DNA of 64,000 nucleotides from Paraburkholderia sp. HP33-1 (GTDB lineage Bacteria > Pseudomonadota > Gammaproteobacteria > Burkholderiales > Burkholderiaceae), in the NCBI RefSeq assembly GCF_021390595.1, contig NZ_JAJEJR010000002.1:2046001-2110000 (forward strand), read 5' to 3'. Position numbers and translations under genes: made by a program. Under the pieces are notes generated by a model that was not told where the DNA came from, did not search any database, and saw only the letters and a program-made list of their open reading frames with translations. This document shows positions 59,710 to 64,000 of this stretch, one piece after another. The stretch's first letter is position 1. Each line of letters opens with the position of its first letter.

Positions 59710-60933
59710 GCCCGAGGAATATCCATGAACGGAAGACAATCGCTTTTGATGGCGCTTGCTATTACTCTAATCCTGAGTGGTTGCGGGAATGGCGGAAGTT
59801 CGACGACCGGCAGCTCGCCAACCAGCACTATCACTTCCACTCCCACTCCCACTCCAACCGCTACAAGTGGCCACTATGGGGCATATTCACAGTCGGTCTC
59901 CGGCTACTATCAAGTCTTTGTCGTGGACACAAGCACGGGTGTTACGATCCAAATCTCGAGCATCGGGAATAACACGTCGCCCAGTTTCAGTGCGGATGGC
60001 ACAAAGGTTCTCTATACGACAGACAGAAACGGTACGTCGGAACAATACTTCGCTCCCGTGACTGGCGGAACTGAGTACCCGGCCGTATCGTCGTCAAACC
60101 TGTTTGCTGTGGGAGACAGTCTCACCGCTGGTGCTGGCTCATCCGGTGGTGGCTACCCGGCGCAACTGTCCGCTCTGCTCAATGACCGAACTTATATTAA
60201 CGCCGGCGTCGGGGGCCAGACCTCAACGCAGATCGCCGCCCGGATTGGAGCAGAGTCGGTAACAATGACGCTCGATAACAATGCGATACCGTCGAGCGGG
60301 CCTGTGAATGCCTCCAGCTTATCGATCATCCTGCTTTCGACGGCAGCAGACGATGTGACCCGAAACTTGCCAGGAACAATCTGCTCCGTTCATGGTGTGC
60401 TTAAGCGCACGGCCGCTGGTGGACCGCCTTCCACAAGTGAAACGTACATGTTCACCCGCGATACCACCGGGCAGGCGGTCACCTGTTCACCGTGGTCCGG
60501 CTTCGTCGCCGACGCGCAGGGATATGACACGTGGACCGCGCTCATTTGGGTCGGTCGAAACAATTACTGGAACCCAACGACAGTCATCGCGGACGTCAAA
60601 TCCATCGTGCAATGGCTCAAGCCAACCAGTCCGCACTTCGTGGTGCTTTCAGTCACCAAGGCCAATCTTCCCGTGGAATATCCCGGTGCCGTGGGCGCGC
60701 GGACAATCGACGACCTAAACGCGACCTTAAAAGCGACGTATCCGGACAATTTCGTCGATATCGAGACGCCACTGTTCAATGCGTACAATCCGAGCCTTCC
60801 TCAGGACGTCATCGATCACAACAACAACATCCCGCCAACTTCCCTGCGTTCCGACCTCGGGCATTTTAACGACGCGGGATACGCGATCGTCGCTCAGCAG
60901 GTCAAGTCATTCCTTATGTCAAAAAACTGGTAG
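59704..60933 (+). CDS. SGNH/GDSL-hydrolase lipoprotein with PD40-type repeat
   Basis: The 409-residue protein has a lipobox (LILSGC, lipidated Cys at about residue 27), then a Thr/Pro/Ser linker with alternating TPTPT. One beta-propeller-like PD40 repeat follows (NTSPSFSADGTKVLYTTDRNG). The SGNH hydrolase domain has block I FAVGDSLTAGAG and block V DLGHFN, with the Asp-x2-His pair. It probably de-esterifies a cell-surface or polysaccharide acyl group. It precedes an acyltransferase-3 gene with the same leader. An alternative start is ATG 59725. Confidence 0.78.
   Translation: MKARGISMNGRQSLLMALAITLILSGCGNGGSSTTGSSPTSTITSTPTPTPTATSGHYGAYSQSVSGYYQVFVVDTSTGVTIQISSIGNNTSPSFSADGTKVLYTTDRNGTSEQYFAPVTGGTEYPAVSSSNLFAVGDSLTAGAGSSGGGYPAQLSALLNDRTYINAGVGGQTSTQIAARIGAESVTMTLDNNAIPSSGPVNASSLSIILLSTAADDVTRNLPGTICSVHGVLKRTAAGGPPSTSETYMFTRDTTGQAVTCSPWSGFVADAQGYDTWTALIWVGRNNYWNPTTVIADVKSIVQWLKPTSPHFVVLSVTKANLPVEYPGAVGARTIDDLNATLKATYPDNFVDIETPLFNAYNPSLPQDVIDHNNNIPPTSLRSDLGHFNDAGYAIVAQQVKSFLMSKNW
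59838..59855 (+). repeat. Perfect CACTCC x3 microsatellite in linker codons
   Basis: Three exact hexamer copies encode the alternating Pro/Thr of the lipoprotein linker. It is in frame (6-bp units), so slippage would change the linker length without frameshifting. Confidence 0.75.
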
Positions 60934-60955
60934 TGCGCACGGAGAATTAAACCGG

Positions 60956-61003
60956 TAAGTTTTGAATCAAAAACAAAACCCCACGAGAAGACCAATCATG
61001 AAA
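60956..61003 (+). repeat. Conserved 5' leader, copy B
   Basis: The second copy of the 48-bp leader, directly before the acyltransferase-3 gene, 42 of 48 identical to copy A and ending at the same ATG AAA point. Confidence 0.7.
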
Positions 61004-62146
61004 CTATTGGGTAGCACCAAAGCGATTGTGCGCAACCGCACAATTGAGCTTGACTTCATACGCGGCATTGCAATCATCGCGGTGATGGGATTTCACTTCC
61101 ACTGGGTCGATACCGGCTACTGGTTTATACCGTTCATCGAATATCCACTGAACCACTTCGGCCGGGAAGGCGTGAATCTGTTCTTCGTATTAAGCGGTTT
61201 TCTGGTCGGAGGGGTGCTGTTGCGCCAATATGCGCAGACCGGGAGCGTCGATGCGTGGCGCTTCATCGTGCGGCGTATCTTCAAGATCTGGCCTGCGTTC
61301 TACGCGCTGATCCTCTTTCACGTGCTGGCTGGCCGCCACCCGAGCAACACATTTCTGTGGCAGAACCTCACGCACCTGCAGAACTACTACGGAACGTCGA
61401 TCGCACAGACCTGGAGCCTTGCGGTCGAAGAACACTTCTACCTGTTCCTCCCGGTGCTGTTGTTGCTGCTTGCGGCCTTTCGCGCTCGTGCGAACACGAT
61501 TCTCTGGGTGCTCGGCGTGATCTCTGTGGTGGTGCTGATTGCTCGCAGCGTGGTGGTGATGCGCGGTGATTTAATGGCGGCTTTCTTCTACACGCAGTAC
61601 CGTATCGACAGCCTTCTTGATGGCGTGATGCTCGCCGTGTTCTACTGGATGAAGCCCGAGGTCTACAAGCGCTTTGCGCAGAAAAAAGATCTACTGGTTG
61701 TGCTCGTGCTGGCGCTCGTCGCGTGGCTCGTGCTTGGCACGAAGCACGGCGCGCTCGATGAAAGCATCGGTTACACGTTTCAGGGGATCGGCTATGTCGC
61801 GCTGATCGTCCTCGTTCTGGAGTATTCGTCGACGATTCGCGAGTCAATGATATTTCGCGCGATCGCCTGGATTGGCGTGTACTCGTATGGTATCTACCTG
61901 TGGCATTCGCTCGCACTCGGGCCGGGCGAAATCCTGATGCGCAAAACAGCGGCGCTAGGTGTTCCGCCGCTCGTTGCGTGGGTCTTAGTGCTGGTTGCGC
62001 AGTTCGCTATTGCAATCGGAATCGGATCTGTGATGTCCCGATTGATCGAGTTTCCGTTCCTTCGGCTGCGCAACGCGTTGTTCCCGGTGCGGAAAACGGT
62101 GGTGGAGGTGGAGTTGCCCGAGGTTGAGATGGCCGTCGAAGGCTAG
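60998..62146 (+). CDS. Acyltransferase-3 (OafA/YrhL-like) membrane protein
   Basis: A 382-residue protein with about ten helices. It has the family start ELDFIRGIAIIAVMGFHFHW, the FVLSGFLVG segment and the mid-protein WSLAVEEHFYLFLPVLL. OafA-like proteins O-acetylate surface polysaccharides. ATG 60998 is chosen because the leader ends there. Together with the SGNH lipoprotein it could add and remove acyl groups on the polysaccharide. Confidence 0.88.
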   Translation: MKLLGSTKAIVRNRTIELDFIRGIAIIAVMGFHFHWVDTGYWFIPFIEYPLNHFGREGVNLFFVLSGFLVGGVLLRQYAQTGSVDAWRFIVRRIFKIWPAFYALILFHVLAGRHPSNTFLWQNLTHLQNYYGTSIAQTWSLAVEEHFYLFLPVLLLLLAAFRARANTILWVLGVISVVVLIARSVVVMRGDLMAAFFYTQYRIDSLLDGVMLAVFYWMKPEVYKRFAQKKDLLVVLVLALVAWLVLGTKHGALDESIGYTFQGIGYVALIVLVLEYSSTIRESMIFRAIAWIGVYSYGIYLWHSLALGPGEILMRKTAALGVPPLVAWVLVLVAQFAIAIGIGSVMSRLIEFPFLRLRNALFPVRKTVVEVELPEVEMAVEG

Positions 62147-62240
62147 GTTGACCAGGATGGCGTCGGACGAGCACCGGGTTTCCTCTTACGGTGCAAGTGC
62201 TCGCGATCAGGATTGGCATCAGGCATCTTGATCGGGACGT

Positions 62241-62254
62241 CTCAAGATCTTGAG
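62241..62254. terminator. 14-bp perfect palindrome between convergent genes
   Basis: CTCAAGATCTTGAG lies between the stops of the acyltransferase gene and the convergent hydrolase gene, followed by a short GTTTGTT. It is too tight for a normal terminator hairpin, so it could be a weak terminator or chance. Confidence 0.25.
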
Positions 62255-62290
62255 GTTTGTTCGACGCCTGACCATGTCCGCGCACTCGCG

Positions 62291-63262
62291 CTAGTCACTC
62301 ACAAGATTCCTGCCCGCGCTAAACGCGGCCCGAACTTCGTTCACCGTCTGTTCGGGCGCTTGCAGATGCGGATAGTGGCCGAGTTTAGGGAGAATCGAAA
62401 GCTTCACACCGTTACGGTTCGCGTACTCAACGCCCATTTCCTTCCTGATATAGATATCCTGCTCGCCCCACACCACCTTCACGGGGACCTTCAGCTTTGC
62501 CATATTGGCTTCGAAGTAGTCCTGGTCGCGGGTAAAGTAGGAGTAGTAGTAGAAGAAGGCATCTGCCGATGTGACGTCACCGCCCCACCCTTTCGCTATG
62601 TCGTCCCTGAACTCCTGAGACAACGCGTAACGCTCCTCCGCCGACATGCCGCGGAAGAATGTGTTTGCCAGGATTTCATCACGGTTCTTGTTCATCGCGG
62701 CATGCACGGCATCAGACGAAGGCTTTGACTTCAGGCCCTGCAGGCTTTCGTACATGTACTGTGGGCGGTTGAATGGGGCAAAGTCGCCAACTATGATCTC
62801 TCTGGCGATATTCGGTTGCTCCAATGCTGCCAGCAGCGCAGGCAAGGCGCCGATATCGGTGGCATAAATCACCAGCTTCGAACTGTCGATGCCAGACGTG
62901 CGGATATAGTCTTCCAGCACACGGGCACAATCCTTCGGCGCGTAGGAGAAGCGATCGGCGCCCGGACGCGAGGACTGTCCGTAGCCCGGCCAGTCAAACG
63001 CATGCACCTCGTAATCGCTGGACAGGGATTCGGCGATCGGCTTCCACGCATACATCGTCTCCGGGAAGCCGTGCAGGAACAGTACCGTACCCTTTGGATG
63101 CGCGGGCCGATAGACCATATGACGCAGCTTGATGTCAGGATTGACCTGCACCTCGCCGACTTCAACCTTCAGCGTCGACGAGGATGACGTCGGCACAATC
63201 CTGCATGCGGAATTGCCCAAAACTGCGGAGAAGATTGTCGCCGTCGTTACAAGTTTGAACAT
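62291..63262 (-). CDS. Exported epoxide-hydrolase/haloalkane-dehalogenase-like alpha/beta hydrolase
   Basis: A 323-residue protein with an N-terminal hydrophobic leader (MFKLVTTATIFSAVLGNSAC) suggesting export. The oxyanion motif HGFPE, Asp nucleophile in YATDIGALPA, acid in WGEQD and His in LGHYPH form the Asp-type triad of epoxide hydrolases and haloalkane dehalogenases. Export is unusual for this group. Possible lipidation at Cys20 is weak, as no proper lipobox is present. Confidence 0.75.
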   Translation of the reverse strand: MFKLVTTATIFSAVLGNSACRIVPTSSSSTLKVEVGEVQVNPDIKLRHMVYRPAHPKGTVLFLHGFPETMYAWKPIAESLSSDYEVHAFDWPGYGQSSRPGADRFSYAPKDCARVLEDYIRTSGIDSSKLVIYATDIGALPALLAALEQPNIAREIIVGDFAPFNRPQYMYESLQGLKSKPSSDAVHAAMNKNRDEILANTFFRGMSAEERYALSQEFRDDIAKGWGGDVTSADAFFYYYSYFTRDQDYFEANMAKLKVPVKVVWGEQDIYIRKEMGVEYANRNGVKLSILPKLGHYPHLQAPEQTVNEVRAAFSAGRNLVSD

Positions 63263-63282
63263 GATCGTGGCTCTCGTTTAGT

Positions 63283-63294
63283 GCGCAATTGCGC
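63283..63294. promoter_or_regulatory. GCGCAATTGCGC palindrome upstream of hydrolase gene
   Basis: A perfect 12-bp palindrome 21 bp upstream of the hydrolase start, followed 7 bases later by another AATTGCGC half-site. It is a plausible operator for the hydrolase gene. Confidence 0.35.
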
Positions 63295-63375
63295 CAGGTA
63301 AATTGCGCTTCATTGCTTCAGAATTTCAATGGGTCGCCCAAAGCAGTGCACCAGCCCAGTACGCTCCAGCGCTTT

Positions 63376-63777
63376 CTACTGGGGGAAAGGCGGATTCAAA
63401 AGCTTACTCAACGGCTTCAATGGGCCTATTGGGAGGAGCGAAAATGTCATCAGGCGCGCTTTCCCCAAGGGAAGTGCTTCAAGGATCTCATGCGCTTGAT
63501 TTACGTCGGTAACGTTCAGGATGAACGCCACCCCAGCGCGGTCTTGCAGTGAATACCATTGATCAATCTTGCCCTCGAGGTAGAGCTGCGCCGTCTCGCG
63601 AATTTCGGTTGGGAGAGTGTGTTGGACTAGTTGCATGTCCGTGCCCGGTGGAAAGGTGCCAACGGCCAATATCTTCGTGGTTGGCGTGGTTGGCATCGGA
63701 GTGGTGTGCGCCATGGAAACTCCAGCAGAAGCGACCAGCACAGAGGCTGCTGTCAAATCAAGAAGAAGCCGTTTCAT
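63376..63777 (-). CDS. Exported small protein of muconolactone-isomerase/YciI-like fold
   Basis: The 133-residue protein has a signal peptide (MKRLLLDLTAASVLVASAGVSMAH) and then a ferredoxin-like domain (ILAVGTFPPGTD, YLEGKIDQWYSLQD, GVAFILNV). It ends in RLMTFSLLPIGPLKPL, like muconolactone isomerase-type proteins. Its start lies inside the partial gene upstream (20-bp overlap), so the two are cotranscribed. Function unknown. Confidence 0.6.
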   Translation of the reverse strand: MKRLLLDLTAASVLVASAGVSMAHTTPMPTTPTTKILAVGTFPPGTDMQLVQHTLPTEIRETAQLYLEGKIDQWYSLQDRAGVAFILNVTDVNQAHEILEALPLGKARLMTFSLLPIGPLKPLSKLLNPPFPQ

Positions 63778-64000
63778 CGTGCGGCCTCGAACACAGGCTG
63801 CGACTGCAATCTTCAGATACCGTCTTCAGCGCCGCTGCTTCCGGTCCCGTCAGATAGCACTCGCTGAAGCGCTCATCGACGCGCTCCCACATCAGTTTCG
63901 AAAACAGCAGCATCGCATTGAGCGGGCGATGATCAATGACCACGGATTCCGTCTCGCCGTGTTCGTTCATATGCGCGACGACCACGGTCTCGATCGGCAC
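63758..64000 (-). CDS. Hypothetical protein, 5' end outside window
   Basis: 80 codons are visible, open to the right edge; the first codon at the edge reads GTG but the frame probably continues. Text such as VAHMNEHGETESVVIDHRPLN and LMWERVDERFSECYLTG is not a family I recognise with confidence. It is the upstream partner of the exported 133-residue gene. Confidence 0.5.
   Translation of the reverse strand: MPIETVVVAHMNEHGETESVVIDHRPLNAMLLFSKLMWERVDERFSECYLTGPEAAALKTVSEDCSRSLCSRPHDETASS

Noticed and set aside
59838..59855. CRISPR-like repeat
   Set aside because: Only three 6-bp tandem units without spacers, inside a coding linker.

Overview
The window reads as Burkholderia sensu lato chromosome or megaplasmid (Paraburkholderia/Caballeronia-like). 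It is GC-rich with dense ATGA-coupled genes, LysR/IclR-controlled catabolic islands, and protein families typical of soil and plant-associated Burkholderiaceae. This placement is inferred from gene content, since no rRNA or housekeeping marker is present. I found no tRNA, rRNA or CRISPR array.

Layout: (1) 1-4.8 kb: the N-terminal part of a hydrogenase-4 subunit B (HyfB), then small unrelated genes (DUF1275 membrane protein, ribbon-helix-helix protein, spermidine-synthase-fold methyltransferase-like protein, YjdM zinc-ribbon protein). (2) 4.8-13.1 kb: an aromatic-acid locus. IclR regulator, AAHS-type MFS transporter and a 4,5-dihydroxyphthalate decarboxylase-like protein run leftward, facing a complete branched-chain-type ABC importer (SBP-LivH-LivM-LivG-LivF) running rightward. 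A perfect inverted repeat next to iclR is a likely operator. (3) 13.1-18.7 kb: LuxR regulator and HtrA-like protease, ACT-domain protein, bacterioferritin-like protein, UPF0182 membrane protein. (4) 18.8-36.3 kb: a catabolic island of unknown substrate. An OprB-like porin, an SDR, an MFS transporter and a LysR regulator lie on the minus strand. Opposite them is a 13-gene plus-strand operon: VOC, SMP-30 lactonase, ABM, HisD-like dehydrogenase, SDR, FAH hydrolase, phytoene-desaturase-like flavoprotein, epimerase-type SDR, extradiol-type dioxygenase, Rieske ferredoxin, alpha/beta hydrolase, FAD monooxygenase, SDR.

(5) 36.4-57.6 kb: a nearly all-minus-strand exopolysaccharide region. Its head is a four-gene GDP-D-glycero-alpha-D-manno-heptose module (HddA, GmhA, HddC, GmhB). 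A tyrosine-kinase co-polymerase (Wzc type), three glycosyltransferases, a Wzy-like polymerase, a Wzx-like flippase and a tandem alpha/beta hydrolase follow, with one secreted GH99/GH71-like protein on the plus strand. Downstream and co-oriented lies a translationally coupled five-gene operon: carrier protein, acyl-CoA dehydrogenase-like flavoprotein, amino acid:[carrier protein] ligase (a truncated seryl-tRNA-synthetase homologue with its zinc ligands intact), DUF1839 protein and GH2 glycosidase. I regard this operon, and its possible link to the polysaccharide genes, as the most interesting part of the window. The idea that it puts an aminoacyl group on a glycan is inference.

(6) 57.65-59.5 kb: a mobile-DNA scar with IS-end-like repeats, a transposase-like fragment, a broken phage-type gene and small phage-type genes. 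(7) 59.7-64 kb: an SGNH-hydrolase lipoprotein and an acyltransferase-3 protein that share a nearly identical 48-bp leader, then a secreted epoxide-hydrolase-like protein and small exported or partial genes.
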